64,000 nucleotides of DNA from Burkholderiales bacterium. Lineage in GTDB: Bacteria; Pseudomonadota; Gammaproteobacteria; Burkholderiales; Burkholderiaceae_C. Positions 18,655 through 29,062 of the stretch are shown piece by piece. The position numbers and the translations under genes are program-made. Each line of letters opens with the position of its first letter. Within the stretch, counting starts at the first letter, position 1. The notes beneath the pieces are model-generated. The model was given only the letters and a program-made list of their open reading frames with translations. It made no database searches and was not told where the DNA came from. The DNA is taken from assembly GCA_947448955.1 (NCBI GenBank), contig CANFPU010000002.1, positions 25,349 to 89,348 of the forward strand, given 5' to 3'.

Positions 18655-20031
18655 ATGCCTGATTCGACCCTGTCCGCCTTGTCCGCCCTGTCGCCGCTGG
18701 ACGGTCGCTATGCCTCGCGCGTGGCCGCGCTACGCCCTTTGCTGAGCGAATTCGGCCTGATGCAGCGCAGGGTGCAGGTCGAGGTCGAGTGGTTCATCGC
18801 GCTGTCGGACGCTGGCTTTGCCGAGTTCAAGCCGCTGGCCTTAGCCTCGCGCAGCCATTTGCGCGCGCTGGTGGCGCAGTTTTCTGAAACCGATGCACAG
18901 GCCATCAAGAACATCGAGCGCAGAACCAACCACGATGTCAAAGCGGTCGAGTACTGGATCAAGGACGCTTTCAAGGGCCATGCCGAACTCGAGGCAGCGG
19001 GCGAGTTTGTCCACTTCGCCTGCACCAGCGAGGACATCAACAACACCAGCCACGCGCTGATGCTGCAGGCCGCGCGCGAACAGGTGCTGCTGCCGGCGAT
19101 CGACCGCATCCTGGCCAAGCTGCGGGCGATGGCGCAAGCCATGGCCGAGCTGCCAATGCTGTCGCGCACCCACGGCCAGACCGCCAGCCCGACCACTGTT
19201 GGCAAGGAAGTGGCCAATGTGTTGGCACGGCTGGCCACCGCCCGCTCACGCATCGCTGCGGTGCCGCTGCTCGCCAAGATGAACGGCGCAGTGGGCAACT
19301 ACAACGCCCACCTCGCGGCCTACCCCGACCACGACTGGCAGGGCTTCAGCCGGCAGGTTGTCGAGCAGGGGCTGGGCCTGAACTTCAACCCGCACACGAC
19401 CCAGATCGAGCCGCACGACTGCATGGCCGAGCTGTTCGACGCGGTCGTTCGCTGCGACACCATCCTGATCGACTGGTGCCGCGATGTCTGGGGCTATGTC
19501 TCGCTGGGTTACTTCAAGCAGCGGCTCAAGGACGGCGAAGTCGGGTCGTCGACGATGCCGCACAAGGTCAACCCGATCGACTTCGAGAATGCCGAAGGCA
19601 ACTTCGGTCTGGCCAACGCGCTGCTGACCTACTTGAGCCAGAAGCTGCCGATCAGCCGCTGGCAGCGCGACCTGACCGACAGCACCGTGCTGCGCAACAT
19701 GGGTGTGGCGCTGGGCTACGCAGTGCTGGCGCTGGATTCGCTGGCGCGTGGCCTCGAAAAGCTCGAGATCAACAGCGCTGCGCTGGCCGCCGACCTGGAC
19801 GGCGCCTGGGAGGTGATGGCCGAAGCAGTGCAGACGGTCATGCGCCGCCACGGCTTGCCCGAACCCTACGAACAACTCAAGGCCTTCACCCGCGGCCAAC
19901 CGATGACGCGCGAACTGATGCTCGGCTTCGTCCAAGCGCTAGCCCTGCCGGCCGATGACAAGGCGCGGCTGATGGCGATGACACCTGCGAGCTACACCGG
20001 TCTGGCGGCGGCACTGGCGCGCACGGCCTGA
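18655..20031 (+). CDS. purB: Adenylosuccinate lyase
   Basis: LSPLDGRYASRVAALRPLLSEFGLMQRRVQVEVEWFIAL; GEVGSSTMPHKVNPIDFENAEGN signature. Confidence 0.96.
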   Translation: MPDSTLSALSALSPLDGRYASRVAALRPLLSEFGLMQRRVQVEVEWFIALSDAGFAEFKPLALASRSHLRALVAQFSETDAQAIKNIERRTNHDVKAVEYWIKDAFKGHAELEAAGEFVHFACTSEDINNTSHALMLQAAREQVLLPAIDRILAKLRAMAQAMAELPMLSRTHGQTASPTTVGKEVANVLARLATARSRIAAVPLLAKMNGAVGNYNAHLAAYPDHDWQGFSRQVVEQGLGLNFNPHTTQIEPHDCMAELFDAVVRCDTILIDWCRDVWGYVSLGYFKQRLKDGEVGSSTMPHKVNPIDFENAEGNFGLANALLTYLSQKLPISRWQRDLTDSTVLRNMGVALGYAVLALDSLARGLEKLEINSAALAADLDGAWEVMAEAVQTVMRRHGLPEPYEQLKAFTRGQPMTRELMLGFVQALALPADDKARLMAMTPASYTGLAAALARTA

Positions 20032-20043
20032 GCGGCAACCGCC

Positions 20044-20910
20044 ATGGAATTCACCGAGCAACTGCGGGCCGCAGAAAAGCGCCACGACTCGATGCTGTGC
20101 GTCGGGCTCGACCCAGAGCCCAGCAAGTTCCCCGGCGACTGGGCCGGCGACGCCTCGCGCATCTTCGAATTCTGCGCAGCAATCGTCGACGCGACCCATG
20201 ACCTGGCGATCGCGTTCAAACCGCAGATCGCCTATTTCGCCGCCCACCGCGCCGAGGACCAACTCGAGCGCCTGATGGCCCACATCCGCCAGGTTGCACC
20301 CGATGTGCCGGTGATCCTGGACGCCAAGCGCGGCGACATCGGCAGCACCGCCGAGCAGTACGCCCGCGAGGCTTTCGAGCGCTACCGGGCCGATGCGGTG
20401 ACGCTGTCGCCCTTCATGGGCTTCGACTCGATCGAGCCTTACCTTCGTTGGCAAGGCAAAGGCCTGATCCTGCTGTGCCGCACCAGCAATCCCGGCGGCA
20501 GCGACCTGCAGGCCCAGACCTTGCGCAACGGCGACCTGCTCTACGAGCACATCGCCAAACTCGCCGCAGGGCCGTGGAACCGCGGCGGCCAGCTCGGTCT
20601 GGTCGTGGGCGCCACCTTCCCGGCCGAGATCGAGCGGGTTCGCGCACTCGCGCCGACGCTGCCGCTGCTGATCCCGGGTGTGGGCGCGCAAGGCGGTGAC
20701 ACGCTGGCCACGGTTCGCGCAGGCTGGCGCGGTGCGGCGGGTGGCCCGGCAAATGGCAAGAACGCCGGGCCGACCACGGGGCCGATCATCGTCAACAGCT
20801 CGCGCGCGGTGCTCTACGCCTCATCCGAACCCGACTTCGCCAGCGCGGCCAGGGCGGCGGCAGACGCCACGCGGCGCGCACTGAACGCCGCACGACCCGG
20901 CGGCGCTTGA
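20044..20910 (+). CDS. pyrF: Orotidine-5'-phosphate decarboxylase (type 2)
   Basis: [52 protein letters not shown]. Confidence 0.95.
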   Translation: MEFTEQLRAAEKRHDSMLCVGLDPEPSKFPGDWAGDASRIFEFCAAIVDATHDLAIAFKPQIAYFAAHRAEDQLERLMAHIRQVAPDVPVILDAKRGDIGSTAEQYAREAFERYRADAVTLSPFMGFDSIEPYLRWQGKGLILLCRTSNPGGSDLQAQTLRNGDLLYEHIAKLAAGPWNRGGQLGLVVGATFPAEIERVRALAPTLPLLIPGVGAQGGDTLATVRAGWRGAAGGPANGKNAGPTTGPIIVNSSRAVLYASSEPDFASAARAAADATRRALNAARPGGA

Positions 20911-20914
20911 GCGG

Positions 20915-22024
20915 CTAGGCGCGGCGTCCGCGTTGCACGCGCGAGACGAGAAAGTGGGTCACCACCTCACCGATGCCCTTGCAGTCAACAGTGCCGGCGG
21001 CCTCCATCACAAAACTGTCTTTCAGCGCGGCATGGGTGCTCGGCGAAACCTGGGCCCGGCCGTGCTGTGAGGTGGACTCCATGCGGCTGGCGGTGTTGAC
21101 GGTGTTGCCCCAGAGGTCGTAAGAGAACTTCGTGAATCCGATCACACCGGCCACCACCGGGCCAGAGTTGATGCCTATCCTCATGTTCAAGGACTTGCCG
21201 TTTTCCCGGTTGAAGTTGTCCAGGTCTTCAAACATGCCCAGCGCCATGTCGGCGCACAGGTCAGCATGGTCAGGCCGGGGAATGGGCAAACCACCGACCG
21301 CCATGTAGGCATCGCCGATCGTCTTGATCTTCTCCAAGCCCAGCGCTTCGGCCCGCTTGTCAAAGCGGGTGAACAAGTCGTTGAGAAGCTTCACCAGTTC
21401 GGTGGCATTGATCTGGGACGACATCTTGGTGAAACCGACCAGGTCGCTGAACAAGATGCTCACGTCGGGGTAACTGCCCGAAATGTTTTTCTCGCCACGC
21501 TTCAATCGCTCGGCAATCGGCCGGGGCAAGATGTTAAGCATCAGCTTCTCGGTCTTCATCTGCTCGACTTCGAGCAGCTGCTTCTCCAGGTTCAAAGCCG
21601 CCAGGCGCTCGCGCTCCAGATCGCGCAAGCGCTTTTTCTCGAACGATGAAAATATCCTGGCCTTGAGCAGCACCGGATTGAAGGGCTTGGGCAGGTAGTC
21701 CTCGGCGCCGATCTCTATGCATTTGACGGTCTTCTCTAGCGCGTCGGCACCCGAAATCACGATGACCGACAGCGACTGCAGACCATCCTCGGCCTTGAGC
21801 AACTCCAGCACCTCCAGGCCGTCGAGTTCGGGCATCTCCATATCGAGCAGCATCAGGTCGATTTCGTTGCTCTTCAGAACTTCCAGCGCTTCGCCGCCAT
21901 CGGCCGCCTGCACCACATTTTCTATGCCCAGCGACTTGAGCTCCTGCAACAAGATCCTGCGCAGCGTCCGGCTGTCGTCCACCACCAGCACCCGGAAATT
22001 GGAAAAATCGGTGGCCGAGGCCAT
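20915..22024 (-). CDS. Response regulator with class III adenylate cyclase output domain
   Basis: REC: FRVLVVDDSRTLRRIL, LMLLDMEMPELDGLEVL, KPFNPVLLKARI. Cyclase: VSILFSDLVGFTKMSSQ, LEKIKTIGDAYMAVGGLP, DLWGNTVNTASRMES; Lys and Asp substrate-specifying positions suggest adenylate rather than guanylate cyclase. Confidence 0.9.
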   Translation of the reverse strand: MASATDFSNFRVLVVDDSRTLRRILLQELKSLGIENVVQAADGGEALEVLKSNEIDLMLLDMEMPELDGLEVLELLKAEDGLQSLSVIVISGADALEKTVKCIEIGAEDYLPKPFNPVLLKARIFSSFEKKRLRDLERERLAALNLEKQLLEVEQMKTEKLMLNILPRPIAERLKRGEKNISGSYPDVSILFSDLVGFTKMSSQINATELVKLLNDLFTRFDKRAEALGLEKIKTIGDAYMAVGGLPIPRPDHADLCADMALGMFEDLDNFNRENGKSLNMRIGINSGPVVAGVIGFTKFSYDLWGNTVNTASRMESTSQHGRAQVSPSTHAALKDSFVMEAAGTVDCKGIGEVVTHFLVSRVQRGRRA

Positions 22025-22064
22025 CGTATTGAATAAGGTCACTTTGATGCCGCTTTATGGGAAG

Positions 22065-22880
22065 TCAGATTGGCGTGTAACATGAGATCTTTCCATGCTG
22101 TTCCAGCTTGTAGCTGGCGCTGCCGAGAATTGATTCGGTCGCGCCCAACACCAGTAAGCCGTCGGTCGGGCTGAGCTGCCTGTAAATATGCCCCAGGACT
22201 TTTTCCTTGGTCGCTGGCCCAAAATAGATCAGGACATTTCTCAGCAGGATCAGATCGAATTTCGGGTAAGCCGGCGATGGGTCCAGGAGATTGCCTCGCA
22301 AGAAGCTGACGCAATCCCTGATGACGGGGTTGATCTGGTATTTCCCGGCGCTGGTCAGGGTCAGATACTTGTTGATCAGGTAACTGTCGAGTCCGCGCTC
22401 GATTTCGGTTCTGGTGTAGAGGCCGGCCCGCGCCCTGTGCAGCGCGCGCTCGGACAAGTCGGTGGCCTGGATATAGACATCCCAGCTCTTGAGCTCAGGG
22501 AAGTTTTCTTTCAACGCGATCGCAATGCTATAGGCTTCCTGCCCGGTCGAGACGGCGGCGCAAGAAATCCTGATCGCGCGCTCGCTTTTCCTCCGTACGA
22601 TGATCTCCGGGATAATGCTCTGGACCAGCGCATCGAAAAACTGGCGGTCCCTGAAAAACATCGTCTCATTGGTTACCAAGGCCTCGAAGACCTGCCAATG
22701 CAGGTCGCCGACCGAGGTGCTGGTCAAGGCCTTGAGGAATTCGGTAATACTGGGTTGATCGTGCGCTTTGCAGATTTCTGCCAAACGCGATTCGATCAGG
22801 TAATTCTTGGTCGAATCCAGACTGATGCCGGTCTTTTGCTCGAGCAAGCGGTAGAATCTGGCAAATATTTCATCAGTCAT
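22065..22880 (-). CDS. cheR: Chemotaxis protein methyltransferase CheR
   Basis: MTDEIFARFYRLLEQKTGISLDSTKNYLIESRL; RISCAAVSTGQEAYSIAI; FDLILLRNVLIYF. Start 22880 gives an 8-bp overlap with cheB. Confidence 0.92.
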   Translation of the reverse strand: MTDEIFARFYRLLEQKTGISLDSTKNYLIESRLAEICKAHDQPSITEFLKALTSTSVGDLHWQVFEALVTNETMFFRDRQFFDALVQSIIPEIIVRRKSERAIRISCAAVSTGQEAYSIAIALKENFPELKSWDVYIQATDLSERALHRARAGLYTRTEIERGLDSYLINKYLTLTSAGKYQINPVIRDCVSFLRGNLLDPSPAYPKFDLILLRNVLIYFGPATKEKVLGHIYRQLSPTDGLLVLGATESILGSASYKLEQHGKISCYTPI

Positions 22881-24015
22881 TGCCGGTGCGTTTGGACGCC
22901 ATTGGGCGGGTGCGAAAAACCAGTTCATCCGCCATCTTGGCCAGCGGCAGCACCATCTCTGCCAGATTGGCTTGGACGACAGCGCCCGGCATCCCCCAGA
23001 TCACGCTGGACTCCTCATCCTGCGCCAGCACCGCGCCACCCTTGGCTTTGACCTCGTGACTGCCCTTCAGGCCGTCGTAGCCCATGCCGGTGAGCATCAC
23101 CGCCAACAGTGAACTGCCGTAGACCTCGGCCGCCGTTCGAAAAAGAACGTCTACCGCCGGGCGACAAGAGTTCTCCGGCGGCTCCAGCGACAGCTGTATC
23201 GACAGCTTGCCGCCGACACGGGCCAGCGACATGTGCTGGCCACCGGGCGCCAGATAGGCGGTGCCGGCTTCAGGAATTTCACCGTGCTCGGGCTCCTTGA
23301 AGGTCGTGACGCTGGAGGCCGTCAGTCGGGCTGATAGCAGGGTCGTGAACGCCGCCGGCATGTGCTGCACGATGAACACCGGCACCGGAAGCGGCGACGA
23401 GAGATCGCTGAAGATCTGCTTCAAAGCCATCGGTCCGCCAGTCGACACACCGATCACGACCGCTGCAGCAGAGCTTAGCCGGCGGCTCGCCGTCGCTGGT
23501 GCAGCCGGTGCCGCAGCGACAACAGGCTTGTGCTGGTCGGCCTGCGCTGGCTTGTGGTCGCTGGCAAGCTCGGTCTCGCGTCGGCGTATTCGCTGGGCCA
23601 GGCCAAAGATCTTGGGGATCAGTTCGGTCTCGAGGACCTTGAAGGCCTCGTCCATGCTGCCCGCCGATGCGGTGGGCTTGCCGACGTAATCCGTCGCGCC
23701 AGCGGTCAGCGCCATCACCGCAGCCTGTGCGCCGCGGTGCGTCATCGTGCTGAACATGATGATGGGCAGTCGCTTGTGCTCTTTCCGAATCTCGCGCAGC
23801 GCTGTCAGCCCGTCCATCTCGGGCATTTCGATGTCCAGCGTGACGATGTCGGGCTGCAACTGCCGCACCGCCTCGATGGCCTGCAGGCCATTGACGGCAA
23901 ACCCCGCCACCTCGATCTGCGGGTGCTTGCCCAAGGCGGTCGCGATGATGCGCCGCATCACTGACGAGTCATCCACCACCAAGACCCGGATCGGCGCAGC
24001 TGCTGGGTTAGGCAT
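22873..24015 (-). CDS. cheB: Protein-glutamate methylesterase CheB
   Basis: REC VLVVDDSSVMRRIIATAL + C-terminal VIGVSTGGPMALKQIFSDL, VFIVQHMPAAFTTLLSARL, LTGMGYDGLKG. Confidence 0.95.
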   Translation of the reverse strand: MPNPAAAPIRVLVVDDSSVMRRIIATALGKHPQIEVAGFAVNGLQAIEAVRQLQPDIVTLDIEMPEMDGLTALREIRKEHKRLPIIMFSTMTHRGAQAAVMALTAGATDYVGKPTASAGSMDEAFKVLETELIPKIFGLAQRIRRRETELASDHKPAQADQHKPVVAAAPAAPATASRRLSSAAAVVIGVSTGGPMALKQIFSDLSSPLPVPVFIVQHMPAAFTTLLSARLTASSVTTFKEPEHGEIPEAGTAYLAPGGQHMSLARVGGKLSIQLSLEPPENSCRPAVDVLFRTAAEVYGSSLLAVMLTGMGYDGLKGSHEVKAKGGAVLAQDEESSVIWGMPGAVVQANLAEMVLPLAKMADELVFRTRPMASKRTGND

Positions 24016-24038
24016 GCTAGGTGCTCGCGTTGAAATTC

Positions 24039-24476
24039 TTATTCGGCAAGGCAGCCAGAGATCAGCTTGTCTGCATCCAGGATGAAGAGCAGCTTGCCGG
24101 CCAGCTTGTGGAAACCGATGATCAGTTCATAAGCGGTGGCGGGCATGTTGCTGGGCGGCGGTTCGAGGTCGGCATCTTCGAGCTCCAGGATATCGCTGAC
24201 CTTGTCGGTCGACAGACCGAAGAGCACGCCGTTGTTGCGAATGAAGACGGTGATGATGCTGTCCGCGCTCGGGTTGGGCGTGAATTTCAAGCGCTTGCGC
24301 ATGTCGATTGCGGTGACGATCTGGCCGCGAAGGTTGATCAATCCCGAGACGGCATAAGGCGCCAACGGTACCGGCGTGACCTCGGTGCCTTTGGTGAGCT
24401 CGACGACATTCGAGGTCAGGATGCCGAAATACAAATCGTCGACATAAAACGTCGCATAAGACTGGGTCGAGCTCAC
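24039..24476 (-). CDS. cheW: Chemotaxis coupling protein CheW
   Basis: YFGILTSNVVELTKGTEVTPVPLAPYAVSGLINLRGQIVTAIDMRKRL; GTG start overlapping the cheA stop (GTGA). Confidence 0.92.
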   Translation of the reverse strand: MSSTQSYATFYVDDLYFGILTSNVVELTKGTEVTPVPLAPYAVSGLINLRGQIVTAIDMRKRLKFTPNPSADSIITVFIRNNGVLFGLSTDKVSDILELEDADLEPPPSNMPATAYELIIGFHKLAGKLLFILDADKLISGCLAE

Positions 24477-26803
24477 TTGGCAGTCTCCAGCATTCGAGCA
24501 TCTTCGTAATCCAGCGCGGCTGAAGAGTTCAGCTTTTCCGCCGCCTGGCTCAGGTGGTTGAGCTGCAGGATTTCCTGGACATTCAGGATACTGACAACAC
24601 TGTCGCCGAGGATCGAACTGCCCATGATCCCGGGCTGTGGCGGCGATATCAGGATGATTTCGGAGCTGATCGCGACAATGTCGTGGATCACTTTGACCAC
24701 AAAACCCAGCGGCTGGCCATTGTGGTAATGCACGATCACGTTGATGGCGTCCGTCGGGTGGGCGTCGGCGCTGCCAGCCCCCTCGACGAAGTCCGACAAC
24801 CAGATCAGCTTCATGATCTGGTCGCCATAGATGATCACGCTGTGGTTGCCGCGCCGCTCGACCCTGCTGATGGCGAACATTTCCAGGCGGTCAACGTAGT
24901 CCAGTGGGATCGCAATGCGCTTGACGCTGTGCAGGTCGAACAAGAGCATCGACTGCGTCTTCGTGTCCTCGACCGGCGGCTCCGGGATATCGGCCTTGAA
25001 GTCCTTGTCGAGCAGCTTGGAGATCAGCCCTGAACGCACCGCGATGCCGCCGATGTCGAAGATCATCGCTACCCGGCCGTCCCCGAGGATGGTCGCGCCG
25101 CTGTAGATGGTGGTGCCCTTGAGCAAGGTGCCGACAGACTTGACCACCACCTCCTGCATGAACAAGACCTTGTCGACGACCAGGCCGAAGCACAAGGCAG
25201 CGGCCTGGACCACGACGATGTTGAGCGAATCCTGTTCGACCTCGTCGGCATCGCCCAGACCCAATTCGTTTCGCAGGTAGATGATAGGAATCAGCTTGTT
25301 GCGCAGGCGGAAGACCGGCACGCCATAGAAATTTTCCAGCCCTTGATGGGTCCCGTTCTTCTCGTAACGGATCATCTCGAAGAGATTGCTTTGCGGAATC
25401 GCGAAGCGCTGGCCGCCGCACTGCACGAAGACTGCCGGCATGATGGCCAAGGTCAGCGGAATGCGCAGCCGCAGGTTCGTGCCCCGCTCCGATGTCGCGA
25501 TGTCGACCGAGCCACCGATCTGCTGCACATTGGTTCGCACCACGTCCATCCCGACGCCGCGTCCGGACAAGGTGGTCACGGCCGCCTTGGTGGAGAAACC
25601 CGGCAGGTAGATGAAGTCGATGATTTCCCGGTCCGCCATCCTGGCGACACGCTCGGCCGTGACCAGGCCTTTTTGAACCGCCATCTTGGCCACCAGCGGG
25701 ATGTCGATGCCACCGCCATCGTCGGCGATCTCGATCACGACCATGCCGCTTTCATGCATCGAGCGCAGCGTGATCGACCCGGTTTCCTTCTTGCCCTTGG
25801 CCCGCCGCACCTCGGGGGTCTCGATGCCATGGTCGACGCTGTTGCGGATGATGTGGATCAGCGGGTCCCGGATGCCCTCCAGCAGCGTTCGATCGAGCTC
25901 GGTTTCGGCGCCGATCTGGATCAGTTCGACCTTCTTGCCGCATTCGTTCGAGATGTCGCGCACCAGTCGTGGGAACTTGGCCCACACATTGCTAACGGGC
26001 TGCATGCGCGTCTCCATCATGCGCTCCTGCAGCTCCAGCGTGATGATGTCGATCGTGTGCACCGTGCTGGTGAAATTGATGTCCCCGCTGTTGGTCGCAA
26101 AAGACACCAGCCGGTTGCGGGCCAGCACCATCTCGCTGACCAGGTTCATCAGCTTGTCAAGCAGTTCGACATTGATCTTGACCGGGGCGGTCAACTCGGT
26201 GTGCTTGACGCCCTCCCGTGCCGGGATGTCGGCAGTTGGTGCTGAATCCGCTGCCTGGACTTCGCTTGCCGCAACGATCGCGGCGCTCGACGGCTCGACG
26301 ACGGCTACAGCTGCAGGTTCACGCGGCGGCGCTGCAGCGGGCTCGGCAGCGGCCGGTGGTGCGACCGGTGGTGCGACCGGTGCCGCTGTGGATTCGGTCG
26401 CTGGCGCCGGCGCGCTTTCACCCGCCGCAAGCGCCTTGAGGGTGGCGATCAAGCCTGAGTCATCGCCCGTCACCTCATGGCGCTGATCGGCGATGCCGCC
26501 GACGATGTCGCGCAGCCGGTCTAGCGAGGCGAGCAAGACGTTGGTCTTCTCCTCGTCGATGCGCAGCGTGCCCTCGCGAACCTTGGACAACAGCGATTCG
26601 CCCGCATGCGCGACCTTCTCGAGTCGGTGAAAGCCGAAGAATCCGCTGCTGCCCTTGAGCGTGTGCATCGCCCGGAAGATGCTGCCCAGCAGCTTCTTGT
26701 CCTCGGGCGTCTGCTCGAGCTGCACCAGGTCGAGGTCGAGCTGGTCAAAGATCTCCTGAGCTTCCAGCAGGAATTCATCGAGGATCTGGTCGTTGTTTTC
26801 CAT
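24473..26803 (-). CDS. cheA: Chemotaxis histidine kinase CheA (Hpt, Ala/Pro-rich linker, dimerization, HATPase, two CheW-like regions)
   Basis: IFRAMHTLKGSSGFFGF (Hpt), LIHIIRNSVDHGIE, VIEIADDGGGID, LSGRGVGMDVVRTNV; C-terminus contains two CheW-like segments. Confidence 0.93.
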   Translation of the reverse strand: MENNDQILDEFLLEAQEIFDQLDLDLVQLEQTPEDKKLLGSIFRAMHTLKGSSGFFGFHRLEKVAHAGESLLSKVREGTLRIDEEKTNVLLASLDRLRDIVGGIADQRHEVTGDDSGLIATLKALAAGESAPAPATESTAAPVAPPVAPPAAAEPAAAPPREPAAVAVVEPSSAAIVAASEVQAADSAPTADIPAREGVKHTELTAPVKINVELLDKLMNLVSEMVLARNRLVSFATNSGDINFTSTVHTIDIITLELQERMMETRMQPVSNVWAKFPRLVRDISNECGKKVELIQIGAETELDRTLLEGIRDPLIHIIRNSVDHGIETPEVRRAKGKKETGSITLRSMHESGMVVIEIADDGGGIDIPLVAKMAVQKGLVTAERVARMADREIIDFIYLPGFSTKAAVTTLSGRGVGMDVVRTNVQQIGGSVDIATSERGTNLRLRIPLTLAIMPAVFVQCGGQRFAIPQSNLFEMIRYEKNGTHQGLENFYGVPVFRLRNKLIPIIYLRNELGLGDADEVEQDSLNIVVVQAAALCFGLVVDKVLFMQEVVVKSVGTLLKGTTIYSGATILGDGRVAMIFDIGGIAVRSGLISKLLDKDFKADIPEPPVEDTKTQSMLLFDLHSVKRIAIPLDYVDRLEMFAISRVERRGNHSVIIYGDQIMKLIWLSDFVEGAGSADAHPTDAINVIVHYHNGQPLGFVVKVIHDIVAISSEIILISPPQPGIMGSSILGDSVVSILNVQEILQLNHLSQAAEKLNSSAALDYEDARMLETAK

Positions 26804-26857
26804 GGCTTGAGCCCAGCGTCGATCAGGCGTTGAATGAAGCGCAGCGGCGTCTGGTGA

Positions 26858-28660
26858 TCAGATCTTGAAGCGGCCGACCAGCGTCTGCAGTTCACCCGCC
26901 ATCTTGGTGAGGTTGGCGGCGGCTTTTTGCGAGTTGTTCGCGCCCTGGGTGGTGTCCCTCGAAACCTTGGAGACCGAGTCGACATTGCGGGCGATCTCGA
27001 CGCTGCCGCTGGCCGCATTGCCGACCGCTTTGCCGATCTCGTTGGCGGTCGCCGCCTGCTCCTCGACAGCGCTGGCGATCACGCTGGAGATGTCGTTGAT
27101 CTTCTTGATGATCTCGGAAATCGTGCCGATCGACAGGATCGCGCCTTTGACGTCGGTCTGGATGTTCGAGATGTTCTGGCTGATTTCCTCGGTGGCACGC
27201 GAGGTCTGGCGCGCTAGTTCCTTGACCTCGTTGGCGACCACCGCGAAGCCCTTGCCGAGCTCACCGGCCCGCGCTGCTTCGATGGTGGCGTTCAAGGCCA
27301 GCAAGTTGGTCTGCTCGGCGATCGATGAGATGACCTTGAGCACGCTGCCGATTTCCTGGCTGCTGACACCGAGCTTGGCCATCGTCGTGTTGGTGGCCTT
27401 GGCCTCGGCCACGGCATGGGTCGCCACCGAGGACGCCTCCATCGCATTGGCCGATATCTCGCGGATGCTCACGCTGAGTTGCTCCACACCGGTGGCCACA
27501 CTCTGCATGCTGCCGCTGACCTGGGTCGCCGCAGCCGCTGCCGAGCCGGCCTGCGCGGTGGTTTCCTCAGCGTTCGAGCTCATCTGGATGCTGACCGCCG
27601 ACAGGTCTTCGGCCGCGAAAGACAGGTTGCCGGCATTCGTCGAAATCGCCTTGAAGGCATGGCGCGAAGTTTCGATCAGCTTGTTGACCTGGCTGGAGAT
27701 GTCCAGGAAGAAACCTTCCTTGCCTTCGAGCTTCACCGCCGCAGTGAAATCGCCGCCGGCCGCTGCAGAGATGATCTCGCCAATCTCCCGGGTGGTTTGC
27801 TGGGCGATCTTGTTGTTTTCCTGGTCGGCTTTCGCGAGCTTGTCGGCCGCTTGCAGGCTGAGCTTGAGCGTCGCCACCGCCCTGGCCATCTCGCCAATCT
27901 CATTGGGGTAGTCGGTGTTGTTGACCGGCGTGTCGAGTTTGGCGTCGGCCAGATCGCGCAGCGACCGGTTCAGGTCGGCAATCGGCTCGCTCAGCGACTT
28001 GTTCACCAAATAGATGGTCAGCAGCGAAAAGACCGCCGTGCCAGCGAGCAAAGCGATGATCAGACGCAGCAGCGATGCGGCCTTTTCTTCTGCGGCGGCC
28101 ATGTTCTTTGCTGCGCCTTCAGCCTTCATTTCCGAGACTTCCTTGACCAACGCGGTCAGCGTGCCAATCGCGGCCTGAAAGTCCTTCGAGCTGATCAGCT
28201 TGTAGGCCAGGTTGACGCCATCGGGCCCTTTGGCCACAGCGACGATCTTGTCCTCCTCGGCGAAGAAATCATCGAACATCTTGGCGAGTTGGTCGAGCTT
28301 GGCTTTGAGTTCGGGCTGAATGATCGTCGACTTCGACTTCTCGTAGTTCTGCAGCAGTGTTCTCTTGGCCTCGGCGATGGTTGCCGCGGCCTTGTCCACG
28401 CTTGCATCGTCGCCGGCATTGACCGCGAGCACCAAGCGGTTGGCGCTGCGGGCAATCAGGTTGACGTCGCGGTTGAACTGACGAACCAGCGAAATGCCGA
28501 TCAAATCTTTTTCATACATAACCTTGGTGGCATCGCTCAGCGCGGTCATGCCCTGGTAGGCGGTCGCGCTGATGCCACCAGCGAGCAAGAAGACAAATGA
28601 GAAGCCGAGAACCAGTTTGGTCTTGACCTTCAACTTGGCAAACGCATTGAACAGACTCAT
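26858..28660 (-). CDS. Methyl-accepting chemotaxis protein
   Basis: TM + periplasmic helical domain + HAMP; hairpin tip [51 protein letters not shown]. Start 28660 ([29 protein letters not shown]). Confidence 0.95.
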   Translation of the reverse strand: MSLFNAFAKLKVKTKLVLGFSFVFLLAGGISATAYQGMTALSDATKVMYEKDLIGISLVRQFNRDVNLIARSANRLVLAVNAGDDASVDKAAATIAEAKRTLLQNYEKSKSTIIQPELKAKLDQLAKMFDDFFAEEDKIVAVAKGPDGVNLAYKLISSKDFQAAIGTLTALVKEVSEMKAEGAAKNMAAAEEKAASLLRLIIALLAGTAVFSLLTIYLVNKSLSEPIADLNRSLRDLADAKLDTPVNNTDYPNEIGEMARAVATLKLSLQAADKLAKADQENNKIAQQTTREIGEIISAAAGGDFTAAVKLEGKEGFFLDISSQVNKLIETSRHAFKAISTNAGNLSFAAEDLSAVSIQMSSNAEETTAQAGSAAAAATQVSGSMQSVATGVEQLSVSIREISANAMEASSVATHAVAEAKATNTTMAKLGVSSQEIGSVLKVISSIAEQTNLLALNATIEAARAGELGKGFAVVANEVKELARQTSRATEEISQNISNIQTDVKGAILSIGTISEIIKKINDISSVIASAVEEQAATANEIGKAVGNAASGSVEIARNVDSVSKVSRDTTQGANNSQKAAANLTKMAGELQTLVGRFKI

Positions 28661-29062
28661 TTCTATTCCCCGTCTAAAGGTGTGGATGAGAGAAAGCAGA
28701 ACAGTTGCTTGCCGGAATACAGCGACGGCGTGACTGGCCATCAAGAGCCAACCTGCTTGCGGCGGTTTGACCGAGCGCTGCAGCGAAGCTATTGCGCGGC
28801 CGAATAAACCCAGCGCCAGCAAGAATCAAGCCGCCAGAAAGCGCTGCACTACAAAGGTATAGACCCCAGCAGCACACGATATGATCTTTAGCACTTTAAC
28901 AGGTATGACCATAAAATTGGGATGATTGCCCTTGGTCTTGCGGCGCAGGTATTTGCGGTGGTGCGGACGGTGGTGCGGGGGCGGGTCGACGCCATCGGCA
29001 AGGGCTGAAACAGCAGGCAAACCTCATCCGCTGTTGCACCGCTTTTTCCTGCAACAGCGGCG

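Noticed and set aside
26341-26395. 12-bp repeat ggtggtgcgacc in the cheA coding region
   Set aside because: Explained as the coding sequence of the Pro/Ala/Val linker; mentioned only as part of the CheA linker observation.
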